Of a DNA stretch of 64,000 nt, positions 15,701-30,700 are shown piece after piece. The notes under the pieces were generated by a model. It searched no databases, was not told the DNA's origin, and saw nothing but the letters and a program-made list of their open reading frames with translations. Source of the DNA: Sipunculus nudus. Lineage: Eukaryota > Annelida > Sipuncula > Golfingiida > Sipunculidae. The stretch covers positions 60,831,676 to 60,895,675 of the forward strand of contig CM049316.1 of assembly GCA_026874595.1 (NCBI GenBank). The letters are read 5' to 3'. Each line of letters starts with the position of its first letter. Position 1 is the first letter of the stretch. The position numbers and the translations under genes were made by a program.

Positions 15701-18700
15701 GGATAGCTTTATAACATACACAACAAAAGGTGGTGCCACCTGCAACCATGTTTGCACAGTGTCCATTTGTTAATCTGCCTGGGGTTAAAATCACTCATAT
15801 CTCTGCAGTGGTTTGACTAATTCACCTAAAATTCGGCATGTGTATACATCCTAGATAGCTTTCTTGATTTTATGACAGGTGGCGCCACCTACATTCACAT
15901 TTATGCTGCAGACATCCAAGCTCATATCTCGGGAACCGTTTGACCAATCAGGAAAAAAACTTTACACAAATGTAGCCCTTGGATAGCTTTATAACATGAA
16001 CAAAAATGGTGGCGCCACCTGCAGCCATTTTTGCACAGCGTCCATCTGTTTGTCTGCTGTGGGATAAAATTACTCATATCTCTGCAGTGGTTTGACTTTT
16101 CCACATGAAATTTTGCATGTGTATATATCTTGGATAGTTTCTCGTTCAAATAACAGGTGGCGCCACCTACAATCATGTTTATGTGGCAGAGATCCATTCT
16201 AATATTTAACACATGTAACTCTTTATCCCCTTGCCACTCAATCAATGCCTCACTTCACCCGTCCTTCTCTGATTTTGGCGGATACACGTAGTCGCTTGTC
16301 GACTACCCGTATTCTAGTTCTAGTAATAATTTTTTAGTTATGTTCCTAACAGACAAAAATGGCAAACAGTGCCACTGAAAGTGAAAACATAGCCCACACC
16401 ACTTAGCAGAGGTAATAAAAGCCAATTGTAATAGGGTTCTCAGCCATCATAAAGTTAGGTTAAACCTAGAAAATGAGTTTGCCTTTAATCCTGTCAGGGA
16501 GTTTAAGAAAAATAGGCCCTAAAACTAGGAAATTTCAGGGATTTGATTGGCTAAAAAGAACAATACATATAGGTCAGTTTGTTATATTTTATCTGAATCA
16601 TGTTATATTTTAAGTCAGACAACATATCCTCTATATTCTTGACCTTATTAGTTTTTTAACCCAGGAGTATATGAAAATAATTGTCATGGAGTTTTGTTAG
16701 TGAAAACTTAGGTAATTTTATTTCATGAAATGCTAGGATCTCTTTTGTATAGAATGGCAACTTAACACTTATTTTTAATTATAAACTTTTTTCATTTTAC
16801 ATGGATTGTACAACTAGTTATCATAACTAATACGACACACTCTGCATGGCTTTGATGATAGCATTCTTTAGTCTCTCAAGATGGGGAAACAGATGGACCC
16901 CGGAGAAAACCACTGACCTTGGACAGGGTATTTTAACCCTCTCTCATAGCCTGATCACAGAAAAAACTTGGGTTGCCAGTGGAGAGAGTCGAGCATTTTA
17001 CCCCTCAACTATCCAGGCCCCTTTCTCCTTAATAATTTGGTTCTGCTAGTTCTTTGGGCCAGTTATACCAAACTGAATTTCAAACCCTTGCACTGACTGT
17101 ACTTGACGTTATCATCCCAAATCTGCCAACCTTGGATGAAGAATTTGAAGCACAATTAGATATAATGGTTGTTCTGACCTGTTGGTCTGTAACATCCAGA
17201 TACATTATTTTTTAACACGCCTTTTCAGTCAGCTTGATCAAATAACCCGCAGGCCATAATAAGCTGCAATTATATGTCACTGTGGTTTTTTCCTGTGGTT
17301 TGTTTTGGCAGCAAAGGTCAGACCAGTTATTTCTGACTGTGCTGTAAAACATTCAAACTGATGCTGTGATAATGTATTGTCTCTTATCACATTTCACAGA
17401 TAATGTTAAAATATAAATTATCATGAGTATTTAACTCTAATTTGATTCATAATTATTTGATTTACTGTGATAAGTAATGATAAATAATTTGATTTTCATA
17501 GTGATACAAATAAATCAGCTTCAACAAACCTTGTATTAAGTGAAACAGGGTTCTTGCAGCGTCTGGCATGATTTAAATCAAGTGATCAAACCTTTAATCA
17601 TAATCAAATCATGATTTAAAATACTATGAAGAAAGTAATATAAATTTTACTTTGTTTTAAGCATCACTGGTCAGTATTACCTAACTAAATATAAAGTGAA
17701 AATCATTTGAGTTTCATGGAAAAATATGATATGAACATGCAGATTTGTTAGGCCACCAGAAGGCAACTTGTGTTCCTTATAGTATTTCAAGCCTCACTGT
17801 GACCAGTTTATTTTGAGCTTGCATACTCTTAAAGGGACCTATTCACATACAAGGTATTTTAAATGTACATGAAATATAGTATTTTCTCCTAAACATTTGT
17901 TGGTATCTGCCAGTATTTTGTACTAAAACATTTGCTTACTCCTGTACACAAGTGGAAGCAAATTTGCACCTGGTGCAATCAGTGGTACAAACGAAAACTG
18001 TGTACCTCACCTGGTAGCTCATCTGTAATGCACAACTTCGCAAATCTAGATTTTTCAGGCTTCCAACCAGTTGTTTCATCTGTTTTCTTCTTTAATGTTT
18101 CATCTCCTTTTAGATTTGTTTTCCAAGAACATGATTGGACCTTTGGTCAGGTAATCTTGTTATGGTAAACAGACGCACGTGGGCTGTGTATAATCAAACA
18201 GAAAACCATAACAACATGTAAAACAGGTTGATTGGAGAAGCTTGTGTGCCAGGATGGTTTTACCAGGGGCCTTTTATATTTAGCCAGAATGGTCTGATTG
18301 TGTTAAAAAATAAACATAATATTGCATATGTTTAGAAATTATTTAAGTAAACGTCATGAAAGCTTTCAGTACTGTTGTGCTAATGTTTGTGTGGTACTTT
18401 TGTTTCAGTAAATGATCGGCCTCAGATCCTTCAGATTTTTAACATGCTTTTCAAGTTGACTTTTGTTTGTTTCAGAAAATCAAGCTAGAATGTGCCAAGA
18501 ATCACAATTTCTCCATCAAGGATGCAAAAAGGCCAGACAATCGAACAAGAAACCGATACAGAGATGTCAGCCCATGTAAGTTGCAAGTAGAATCAGCAGA
18601 TAGACTTTGGTGTTTGATAATGAACACTGTGTGTGAAAATGTGGAACCCATTTTTTTCAGTCTGAAAACTCTGAAGTAATTTGTTGTGAAAACTTGAAAA

Positions 18701-21700
18701 CCCAATGAAATGTTGGACAGGGATTGCTGTCCATCATGTGTTTCTATATTTTGTGAAAATCACACATATCTCAGGAATGGTTTGATGTATCAGCCTGAAA
18801 TTTTGCATGTTCAGTGATCTGTGATAGCTTTTAAGTTTATCTCATACACAAGGCTGTTGGTGCCACTTACACTAATTTGTGTAGTTTTGTCTGTCCATGC
18901 ATCTTGGGATACAATTTTGGAGGGATATCATGCCATTACTCATTTGACACATCACTTGTGTGATTTGGTGGGTACAAATTGTCGCTTGTTAGCTTTCCAT
19001 ATTCCAGTTTAATGTGAGGGTTTTGTGCAGATTGGGTTTTCTCACATTACATTATTCAGTGTCATTGTATCCTGTAATTATAATAATGTTAATTTCTTGT
19101 GCAGCTTTTTCTAATGTAAATGTAGCCATGTTTTCTTTCTTGTTAGAGTCACTTGTAGTATTTGTTTGAAACTAGTGTGAATTATGTCACAATTTGTATT
19201 TATAAAAATTAATATCAGTTAATACATATAATTTTAATCTATATATTTTTAAGAACTTTATGCTGAGAATTTTTGTACATTTAATCATTCATTTGAGGAT
19301 TTCATGTATACTTAAAAAAATAAATTGAACCTTCATGTTCAGTTTTAATGGAAAATGTGTTCAATAGTAAATCTGTCAAGTTACAGCGTTACCAGTCAGT
19401 GATCACGGGCCGTTAATATTCCGAGTAACAATTGATCGGACTAGGAAGTGAACCAGAACAGTACTTGACAATACGACATTTGTAATGAATGCCTGCTACA
19501 TGTATAGGGGACCCTTAGGAAGTTGACTATAAATCAGGCACTGATAAGTAGGTTGAGATAATGGCGGAAGAGGCAGTAGTCAAATATAAATCTAGGTTTA
19601 CTTGATATTAGAGTGATTAGACATACACCCTTAGTCTTATCACATGTATGTCACTCTGTACTTTGGAATTTGTTCAGTTTAGAACATAACTAATGCACAT
19701 TACAATACAATTAACCCCAGGTGCACATTAGGATTCCATTATTACCTACAGTAGTTCCATTAAAATTCTGAAGTGAATGATTTATCTTACAGTTCTATTC
19801 AATGCTTGTTAACTTTTGTTTTAACAGTATCTAAAGGCACTTAGATACTGTTAGACATCTTGAAGCGACCAAGTTTCCTTGAGGATACTATGATTTACTG
19901 AGAGTATCTTGGTGTTACTACTGTTTCAGTTTTCATTTAACCTCTTCTGCTATTTATTAATGAAAAACCCAAATGTTGTAGAGTCCCGTCTTTCCGATTT
20001 CTCTGACAGGACTCTTGACAGATTTGTTCTGGTTGATATGACTTCTTTACATGTACATACATCATCGTTTGTTATAAATTTTTCAACATGCAAGAAATTT
20101 AATTGATTATATTATTATAAAAGAAAACAACCAATCATCAGTATGATTGATTAATTGGTACACCACTACTATAAATCCTTTACTTCTCACAGGATCACTA
20201 AAGCTTGATTTAGATTTACACCTGGAACTCCCTGACTTGGCTAGAATATCTAAAGTCAGACTTATTGCATATTTATTTTTCAATTCAGAAGATGTCAAAT
20301 AACCTAAAACAAACTCTCTCAGTAGTAACTGCTGAAAATGTTTAAACTCTATATTTTAATATGAACTGTGCTAGGAATTGTCTGTATCTGATATAATTCT
20401 GAACAGGAGAGGGTTTGATAAACAGATTAACAGACATAAGTGAAAAAAAAAATGGTTTTATTTTATGCCTATCATCTGTGTATATTATGTTTGTATATCT
20501 TCTGCAGATGACCATAGCAGAGTGAAGTTACAGAGAGATAGCCTTGACTACATAAATGCAAGCCTTATACAGGTCCCACAGGCTGACAGAAGGTATATTC
20601 TCACACAGGTCAGTGAAATCATATAACGGTAGAATAGACAATATGTGATCAGTTTTGTGGTCAGTAAGTTATCAGCCACTTACAGTTTACACCTGATTTG
20701 TATATCTAAAGTTATCATACATTTGCCAAATGAGCATCTTAGTCACATTTTGGCGAACCTGTGAGCTTATGCAATGGTCTGACTTTGTCCGGCATCTGTC
20801 GGCCGTCGTCCGTTGTCTGTATGTTTACCCATACTATTTTGAAAGTGGCAGGAGTTAGCATTACCAAATTTTATGCAAAAAATTAGTCATCTAAAAAAAC
20901 ACTATCGGATTTTGCTTATTTTTTGGCTAACTGTATTTTCTTAGATTTTATAGGGAAAAAAGCTAAAAAAACCAGCAGAGATGTTTGTGTAATTGTTTCC
21001 TGTTCAAAATGTTTAGTACTTGCATTGTTCATATACATGTTACACATGTATTTGAAAAGGAATGGTCCAGCATTGAAGCATTATACCTTGTGTATATCTG
21101 ACTGCACAGGTTCGCATTAGGCCTGTAGGCCTTGTTCATAAATGTATGTGGCGCCACCTTATTAGGACTAATTGAGGTATTCTTTAGGTCCCTGGACGGG
21201 CTGAAAAATTGAACCCGCACCCGCCCCACATCATGCCCTGTCAGCCCACACCCCACCCCGCAATCATAGAAATAAATTCAGACTGCCCCACCCCGCAGTT
21301 ACTATGATTCTTTCAGCCCGCACCCGGCCCCCCCCCCAAATTTTCTTTCAGACCGCACCTGCCCCGCCCCGCATTTTTCAAGTTTCCGGCCCGCAGTCCA
21401 GCCCGTTAAATAATTAAAATAGTTTTTGGATCCAAAGGTTTACATATCAAGATATTTATCAGCACATATATAAGACACACTTATTATTGATATATATGAA
21501 ATGTTTGATGATTGGAATGAAAAAATACGTTTTTGCAATAATTCAAACCATAATTCATGAAATATTTTTAAAGACATGTTTGATTGGTTAGATGGACTTA
21601 ATATATTCATATCAATTTAACACACCTTAAATATGTTTTCATTGTTCATATACATGTTACACATGTACTTTAAAAGGAATGGTCCAGCATTGAAGCATTA

Positions 21701-24700
21701 TACCTTGTGTATATCTGATTGCACAGGTTCACATTAGGCCTGTAGGCCTTGTTCATAAATTATGTGGTGCCACCTTATCAGGACTAATTGGGGTATTCTA
21801 CTATTCCTACATGATACACCTGTGCCAAATTTTATAAATGCTCAGCGGCTTGCCAGAAATGTTGATGATGTAAATATAGTTTGAAAAGTTCTAATAGCTG
21901 TAAGGAGGATATACTGTGATTAGCTACGATTCAGAATTTCTAACTAGTTAGCGTCATTTCGGCCCTCTGACATTAGAGTTTTTGACCAGTGTAACACTGG
22001 CTGTCAGTGCTGATCAAAGATTATAGTCAACTATTCTTCCCAATACTAAGTATTTATGGCAACATTATTAGCTCTTCAAAGCCATGATGAATCATAAGTG
22101 AAGTAAATCTGTCCAAAAGCTTAGATATAAATCATTCACATTTATTGTTTATGTAAAATATTGCATTTTAATACTACAATATAGGGTATCACATAGATTG
22201 AGTGCCATAATTTTGTTCAATAGCCTTTGTCAATGAGCACTTGGGTTGTATTTGCAAATATGACATTTATCACAACAGACTGCAAAACTGGTGTTCATAT
22301 AGCTGGACCAGTGCAGTCATCTTAGTCGTGTTTCTGTTGTAGGATGAATACATCTGATATTTGGGTGCAAACCCTGTGCCAAATATAGTTCTCAAAGTTG
22401 GTGCCCTGGAATGTTAATTAAATGGTTTTAATTTAAACCTGTATTTTTCCCGAAAATTTTTAATTGAAATAATTGAAAGACAACCCTAGACGCCCTGTTC
22501 TTCAGATATCTTGCAGCAACACACAGAATCAAGTGGAAACAATAAATGTCACTTCGCGCAGAGTAAAATATGTAAATTATTGGAATTTTTGGTGTAAAAT
22601 GGGGCCCATTTAATTCTATTAAAGATCTTAGATAACTATGTCTTGTTTGGGAGACTGGTGGCTCCACCTATTTTCTTTTTCTTTGATTTTGTGTCTTTTA
22701 ATACCCTCGTCATTCACATTGGCACTTTTAAAGTAGTGTGAGCATTATAAGCAAAATACTAATGGACAGAAATAATAAAAGATGAAATAATAAATGGTTG
22801 TTATGTATTTCATCCTGATTATTGTATTCAGTATTGCCATTGCTATTTTATTTTACAGGGTCCATTGGCCCACACGTCTGGTCATTTCTGGCTCATGGTT
22901 TGGGAACAAAATACAAAGGCAGTGCTCATGCTCAATAGAATCATAGAAAGAGGACAGGTAAGGCACATCACATGAGTGTACTCCTACTTTTAATTGAACG
23001 ATAGGTCATATTACACTGCCACTTTGTTCCCGCTTCATCCACCCGTCATGACCTTGAAACAATCAAACATGCTGTACAAATTTGCCCATGCATAATTAGC
23101 AGTTTCCAACTTCTACCGCTTGGCGGTGTGCACGTTGGGGAGGATCGCTTCGGTATTAGAATGAGTGTTTATCTTAATTAATTCAAGTTTTCATCGAGAT
23201 GTTGTTTTTAATGAAGCACTTAATAGTTATTGACATAGAATGACCAGTAAAAGATTGTTATTTGCGAAAAATAGTAAAGAATTCCACCCTTGACCATGAT
23301 GCCGCTTAATATCAGCGTTGGAATGTGAAATTTCTGTGAAATTCTTGGATAAAGTTTATAAAATCGCATTCTAGATGGGCTTTTCTTCACACTAGTATGT
23401 ATTGATACGTTAACCAGTGAAGAATAGGTAATTTATTTGTGCAGGGTACCAGTCAGGTCCTGCCTTTTATTTCTGATTTAAGGCCTCTCAGGGCAAAATA
23501 ACAGCTGGTGACATGCTCATAAGCAGATTACAAGTCCATGAATTATGTCATATGTCCCCATCTCTTATTAGTTCTTTGCAGGTCATGCCATATTCATGAG
23601 ATGTTCATGTGATAGGCAAATACATGCAGCCTCCATAGGAAAGTTTTGTATGTGCTTGAGACTTTAATAATAGCCATGTATAAATTTGCCAGCAAAACTG
23701 ATACCAGCCCAGTGAGCAGTTCCCAGAGCCAATATTGAAACACTCACTGGCCACCTTACCCTAGGTGTTAATTTCAAGCAAAGGGTTAATGCTGATTACT
23801 TTGGTCCGTTCCACTACCCCTCTCCACCTGATTTTTAGGGATCATCTCCTCATAGGTAAACTTGCCAAACAAAATTTGTACCAATTGCAGAATGAGGAAA
23901 ATACATAATTTTTGGTACCCTTCCTGCTTATGATATAAATATTATTCACTTTACGGCATGGTATACATGTCTCATATATCCCTGATTCGTGGTGTCCTGA
24001 ACATGTGACCATTATTTATCCTGGTTGGATATGGATATGAAGAAATGTGACTTAACACTGAAGGGCATGCACAAGGAGAATACAAGCCACTCTGTAAACA
24101 GGTCAGCAGCTCCTGATTATTGTTCCAATGAATGTGGATGAATCTTTTGTGCCCAACATCTGTTATGTCATCATCACTGTTCCCTGCCAGGCCCATTTAA
24201 TAGATTGGTGGTAAGATGTCGCTACAGAATAGACTATTTCTCATTAAATGATTTTAAATTGTTAACAGGAAAATGAAATATGTAGGCTATTATTCCCAAA
24301 ATAGTTAATCGCACATTTTCCTCTTTCTGAAATACAGGCAAAAAGTTTTCGGCTTTCATTGACTTGCAAAAAGATAATCGACAACAAACACATGGACAGG
24401 GATGGTGGAATGGACTAAAGCGCTCCATTAAGGGGGAACATGACACTTTACTGGCACCCCCTACTGATGACACTGCAAATTAAAAATATCTGGTTTAATT
24501 ATATTATCACGAGGCTACATATTTTGCCGTTTGTGACTTTTGTTGTCATGAACAACGTCATCGCTTCAGGGCATCATTTGAGAAAAGTAACTAAGATGAA
24601 CAATTATTGTAGGAATGCTCAGTGTGACTGCTTTATTTAATTATATTTTCAAATAGTATCAAAGTTTTACAAAGATAATTTCACCAGAATATCACCAGAA

Positions 24701-27700
24701 GAGGCTCAAGTGCAGGAATATGCCAATGGCTATGTTGTTTTGACAGTTGCAAGGAGATGACAAAAAAGAGCATAAATATCACCATATGATTGTAAGTGAC
24801 ACTGATGGTGTAATTCTGAAGAGATATTTAGTATATACCCATAGTTTTTTAGTGCTGATATTTATATTTCTTTTTATATGGGCATTTTAAAAGCTGATCA
24901 TATATTGTTGACGCCAGAAGCCATTCATGTGTAGACAGCGCCACCTTATGGGTTTTTCCTAAACTAATAATGTCCAAAATTTTCATATTTTGGCCTAATA
25001 TTTTAAAATTTAACCCATTGACATACACATTTTTGTCTATAAATAAGATTGATATTTAATTCTGCATGTTTATTTAGAATATTATGAAAAATACATTGAT
25101 CAGTTTTCTAAAATATGTAACTTTTCCTTTCCCCTTAGTTATAATATCATATAAAAACCCACCACAAGTGTCAATTTTCAACTTCATATACTGCAAAAAT
25201 AAGCACATTGACCCCCAGATTTCATTTCATAATTTTACAAAGTATGTCTTGTAGATATCATGTGCAGGCTATCTAAGAAATTCCATTGGTAGTTTAAAGT
25301 GTCATGTTCCCCCTTAAGAACCCTCTGGATCACCAATTATTCTACTTTGTTTGATATTTCAGCTAAAATGCCACAAGTATTATCCTGCGGGTGAGGAGAA
25401 CGGTGATGAAGATGAAATCGTTTACGCGGATGTCGGGCTCAAAGTACAATACTTAAAAGAAGAGGACTACAGACACTTTGTTATCCGTACACTCAAGTTG
25501 GAAGACATAACTGTGAGTGTTATTGATATGGCCTTAACAGTGACGTTAGATAAGAAAAGCCTAAAATTACTAAAACACAACACACTAAGACTAAAGACTA
25601 AAGACTAGAACATGTATCAGTGACTAGACAATGGATATACACTCAAGTTACTGCATAAGTGATGCACTGACATTCATTTGATTGGTATTACACATCAATA
25701 TGGAAGTTGGCTCAAATGATGCGGCATTCCTCCGTTTTGCATGCTTGATTCCTCTAGTCCCTTACCAGATGGCAGCAGCTTATATTGCACATTCATTGGA
25801 TGACTAACATCACATAAAATGTTACAAATGTAGTACAGCGAAACCCCTCTGTAGCGGACATTCACAGGACCGGACAATTTGTCTGTTATAGCAGGGTGTC
25901 TGCCCCAGGGGGGGCAGGTCATCCATGAGAAACTTTTTCTACTGTATAGCTATTTTCAGCAGCCATATTGTGTGAATTAATTCTATTAAGCCTTGTTTTT
26001 TATTTTAGTTTTTTCCTACACATGAGGATGTTACATGGATTTTATTTGAGTTGTGAACGTCAGTATCTGTTGGAGCATGCATGGAATTTTCCAGTATTGA
26101 CTGACAATGGCAGTATTCACTTGTAGATACGACGTATATTGTCTTGGCGTATTTCCTATATAATCATAAAAATCTCAAAAGAACCATATATTAAATAAAA
26201 CTATTTTTGTTTAGTTCTCATTTGAATTTCTAGTTATACTAACATTAGTTGCTATCGTAAAGTTAAAAACATATAAATAAAAAAGAATGAAGGTGTGACA
26301 AGGCCTTTGTGATTGGTCTGTGTCACTTGTATTCATCAGGTGTCTGTTATAATACTATCCATGATTGGTTCCTGTCAGGGTCATCGGTCAAGTTTTTATC
26401 CGAACAGGAAAAGAATCTTTATTTGAAGGGACAGACATGTCAACAAGCTTTGAAAATATTAGTTCTCTTTCTGAGCTATGATTGCCCATATAAGTCGCCA
26501 AACTGGTTAATAATTAGCGTCTTGATCACCTTTAATCTAAAATCAAACCAAAAATCTGCATTCAGTGAGAGGTCATGACCCATGACCTGTCATATGTTTT
26601 AACACCTGGCAATGATGTTACGTTGATATCCTCTGTTCTGGGCCTGTGGCAGAATAATGTCGAACGAAATCAGGATGGCAATGTCACTTCAGTGAAAGAT
26701 CGGCATAAGAGAGAAACTCTGCAAATACAGTCGCTGTTGGTAACACTTTGAATAAGAATGAAAATTAAAAGTATAAAAGTCACAGAAGGTAAATGGAGCG
26801 AAAAAGATTGTTTTGTGCCATTGCTACTTGTCTAAAGAACAAGTTAAATTTACAGTTGTGAGAAGGGTACCAGAAGCTGAACATTGAGGCCATTAGGTGT
26901 CCGGTAGTGGGGGTAATTTTAACTGTTTGCGGATAAAAAGTGTCTGTTGTCCTGAATGGCAGGGTGTCTGCCCCATAGGGGTTCTTAAAGTAGTGAAAAG
27001 GTTTGGTCGTTCTAAAGAATGTCCGTTACACAGGGTGTCCAATCAGAGCTGGACTTGGACTCAAGCCCATTTGTAGCGTCAAATTGACCCTCTGGCATTA
27101 CGACCAGATTACTGGCGCCAGAGTGTCAAGACATCTACGTCTGAGGATCGCATTATAAGGCCTTATGAAGATGCAAATATTTTCGTCATTTCTGACACCC
27201 TTCATGGACCACAGGTACACTGTCAATCAACATAAACCAGACCATTCGTTGGCATTTTTTGTGTACTTTCTAATAATACCAAATATGAACGAGAAAAGTT
27301 CCTGTTTAACCCAGCACATTGGTAAACCCCTCGGCATGTTCGTTGAATTTATGACCGCATGAACACAAGCATTGCTCGCATGGGTTACAGGACGCAGGCT
27401 ACTTGCAGGCGACACAGGAAATGACCCGTGTCCATGGAGACGGTGTTTCAGTTTGGGTTGCGAGCTCACATATACTTTATTGTGTTTATTCACCATTCTA
27501 AGCATAATATTGAGAATATGGGCCGTTTACCACAATATGAATGCAACCAGATGCAAGACCACTGCGATACATTCCTCCATATTACTAGTATCACGACTTG
27601 AGTAGGCTTACCAGCCCAATTATCCGATTGCTTACTGAGTCGGGTTGTCACGGCTAGCCCATTTGTCAAGGGACTCAGACCCTAATGGTCAAGGACTCGG

Positions 27701-30700
27701 GCTTGTTCTCTTACTCGGAGGAAAGGACTCGAGAAATCAAGCCCTGTTACCTCGAGTCCAGTAAAAAGATTCTGCCATAAAAATTCACACAGTCTACCAC
27801 TGTCATTGTTATTGTTTTTGTTTTATGTAGTTACTACATATCAAAATAAAGAAAAATAGAAAACTGCTGAAACAGATCTTAAGATTTCCTAAAAATAGAT
27901 GCAAAATTTCACCATTGTCAGACCACTGTGACTTGCTTAGCAAGGTTGTTATAGTAAGGTTGATTGTCTTTGTATGCAGCTGATTATAATACTTTGTATC
28001 TCCACAGAATGGTGCCTCAAGGGAAATACTACAGTTCCACTATACAGACTGGCCTGACTTTGGTGTCCCCCACTCTCCGTCAGCATTCCTTAGTTTTCTG
28101 TACCACGTACGAGAATCAGGCTCCCTTGAGCAAGACGTGGGACCACCAGTCATCCACTGTAGTGCAGGCATCGGGCGCTCAGGGACTTTCTGTATGGTAG
28201 ACTCGTCATTAGTACTGGTAAGTACAGATAACCATCTTCATACTACCATGTCTGTGGCAGCTACACATTCACAGACCTTGATTCTGTGAGCTGCTCTGGT
28301 GTCTATGTCATGAATGAACAAGCCTGCAAATGTTCAGGCTGAAATCAAAACTGCTAATCAGATCCAAGGAAACAAAATGTAAACAATGCCTTGTTCACAT
28401 GCCATCTGAATAAGAACCCATGGTCTAGAAATGGAACAGGATTACATGGCTTTATTTGATTGGTCAAATTTATTCTACATGCCCTGTAGACAATGCTAAA
28501 TGTTTGGCCTGGAATGAGCACTTCTAGTGCTGCGCCAGCAACCTAAAACACTTGTTTGATTGGTTCAATTGCCTTGTACATTATTTACAAAATACTGTGG
28601 TTGCCTTTTTTATCTGTGAGGGTTTTAATATTGTGATATTCGCGAATATTAAATAATTGCGAATATTAAACTCTCAGGAATAAAATGGTTGATCAACCAA
28701 GATGAATAAGAGGGGATTAGTTATCCCTCCTTTGGAAACAACATAATCAGAAAACTAATCAGTATTGAAACACGTGGTAATCACATGCAATATATCAACT
28801 GTTACACAGGTCATAAGTGAATGACTGAACCAGAAATGAGTGAGATATTGTAGGATTTGTTCTCAATTTGAAATCAATACAAATACAATGTATATGTATA
28901 CTGCTGTGCTTAAATGGTATATGTTCTGCTACAATCGTGAAAATGAAACCCTCGCAAAGCACTCAAAATGAAGAAATCACGAAATTTCAGCCTCGCGAAT
29001 ATAAAGCCAACCACAGAAGATGCCAGAGCTGCTAACTTATTCAAGGTCTGTGAAAGCGTGGCTGTCACAAACTTGCTGGTATGAAGATGCAGATCACAAG
29101 TTTTATGTGACTGTATCCCTAGATACCATGGGGGATACTGTGGTTTCCAGTACCAGGCAGCAGCCTCCTGCATACATTCCTTGCTAGGGAGATAACCAAA
29201 AATACCAGGTCATTAAATAAATGTTCATAAATCATCCTGTGATGTCAGCTACTCTTGTTTTCCTTTCAAATTTAAGTTAGCAGAAATAATTTAAAAAAAA
29301 AACAGGTGGATTGGCTTGTTGGGACAGATTATTTAAGGTGCCCATTCACCTACCTTTTGAAAAAGAATTTATGTGATTTCTGGCTTCCTCTGTGTATAAA
29401 TTAATGACCTAAGGGTAATGTTGGTTGTGAAAAGTTCTTATAAGGCCTTCATGAAGGATGTATGAACTTGTTTATCAACAACATGTTTGTAAATACAGCT
29501 TTGTTAACAAATGGGAAAAACATGTAACTTAAGGTGGTAGGTTGCATATATGTGGAGGTAGAAAGGTTACTTGTTGCAAAATGCCATTTGCAAAACTCTG
29601 GCTTATCTGACTTGCTGCCAGATGCCCTTTTTGATTTAGTTTATATTATTTAATTAAAAAATGTTGATGTAAACAAAACAAGCAGTCTGTGTGCAGTGAT
29701 ATTCACGTTTTCTGGCCTATTTTTATGAAAGCTCCAAGGGATTACCTTTAGTTTATAAAGCTCAATAGGCGATTTGGACCCTTTGAGTATTAAGTGTAAA
29801 TATTGAGCTTTGATATAACTGAATGATGCAAAAATATCTTTGAACATTCATACCATTATAAAAAATGCCAATATAAATTAGAATATGACTGTGTTTTCAG
29901 ATTGAGCAGGGAGGCCATATAGATTGTGTAGATATCCGGTCCCTTCTACTGGATATGAGACAGTACCGGATGGGTTTGATCCAGACTCACGACCAGCTCC
30001 GTTTTACCTACCTTTCTGTCATAGAGGGAGCGCATGGCTTATTGGGAGACCTCGACGACAGCTTAGATATGGAGAAAGATCAGGTATAGTGACTGAGTGT
30101 GAAAAGGCCAGAAAAAAATGTTTGATTTTTTCTAAAACAGTGCGGGAGGGAGATTTTTTTACCTTTTTAAAACAATTTTTTTTAAGGATTTCTTATAATC
30201 AGTGGACAACATGATTATAACGGAACTGTTTTACTTAACAGGAAGAAGCACATCATAACAAGATGGAAAAAGAGTGATTTAGTATCATAAAAATTACATA
30301 CATGTATCATTTTGTGTGTCAAATCATCAATTTAATTATTAATTAGCACATTAGAAATTACCCTTTCAAAATGAAGTGACTTAACCCATGGTGCAGTGCA
30401 TGTGTATTGATTTTCCATAAACATTACAGATGTCATTGATTAGGAGACAACATGCATGAAACACAGCTAAAAGTTTATTAATTCTCATATATATTCAGCA
30501 GCCTGTGAAGGTACCTCCACCAAAACCTCCTCGACTCATGCGGGAGATCGCAGTGATGGAGGACCGTGAAGAACCGGAAGCAGATCAGAAACAACCAGAA
30601 ACAAATGGAGAGTGTGAGGAGGTAAAATCAGATGGTACGGTGATGCCAAACAGTATGGCCGAAGTAATCGGAGCCAGGGACGGGTGGGAGGAGCCAGACG

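Larger units (their letters stand above)
730..18475. other. PTP intron 1, 17.7 kb, repeat-filled
   Basis: No exon is recognised between 730 and 18475. Most of it is covered by elements listed separately. The remainder (for example 1413-2580, 8200-8580, 10290-10940, 16330-17830) is AT-rich with diverged repeats. The sequence around 1770-1860 recurs loosely at 2035-2100, sharing a GTTAATTAACT core. GCTAAAAC-rich degenerate segments at 2590-2930 and 4480-4720 look like ends of an old element into which the 3571-4423 element later inserted. Confidence 0.6.

Noticed and set aside
23336-23350. GTGAAATTCTTGGAT, identical to a conserved 18S rRNA 15-mer
   Set aside because: The surrounding sequence does not follow 18S rRNA on either side; a 15-base match alone is not enough to call an rRNA fragment.
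27165-27605. Overlapping frames of 65-92 codons on both strands
   Set aside because: They lie in decayed repeat sequence within PTP intron 5, with no splice context or family similarity.
29924-30214. 96-codon frame overlapping PTP exon 7
   Set aside because: It reads exon 7 in the wrong frame and then continues into the intron; the phosphatase frame is the one conserved.
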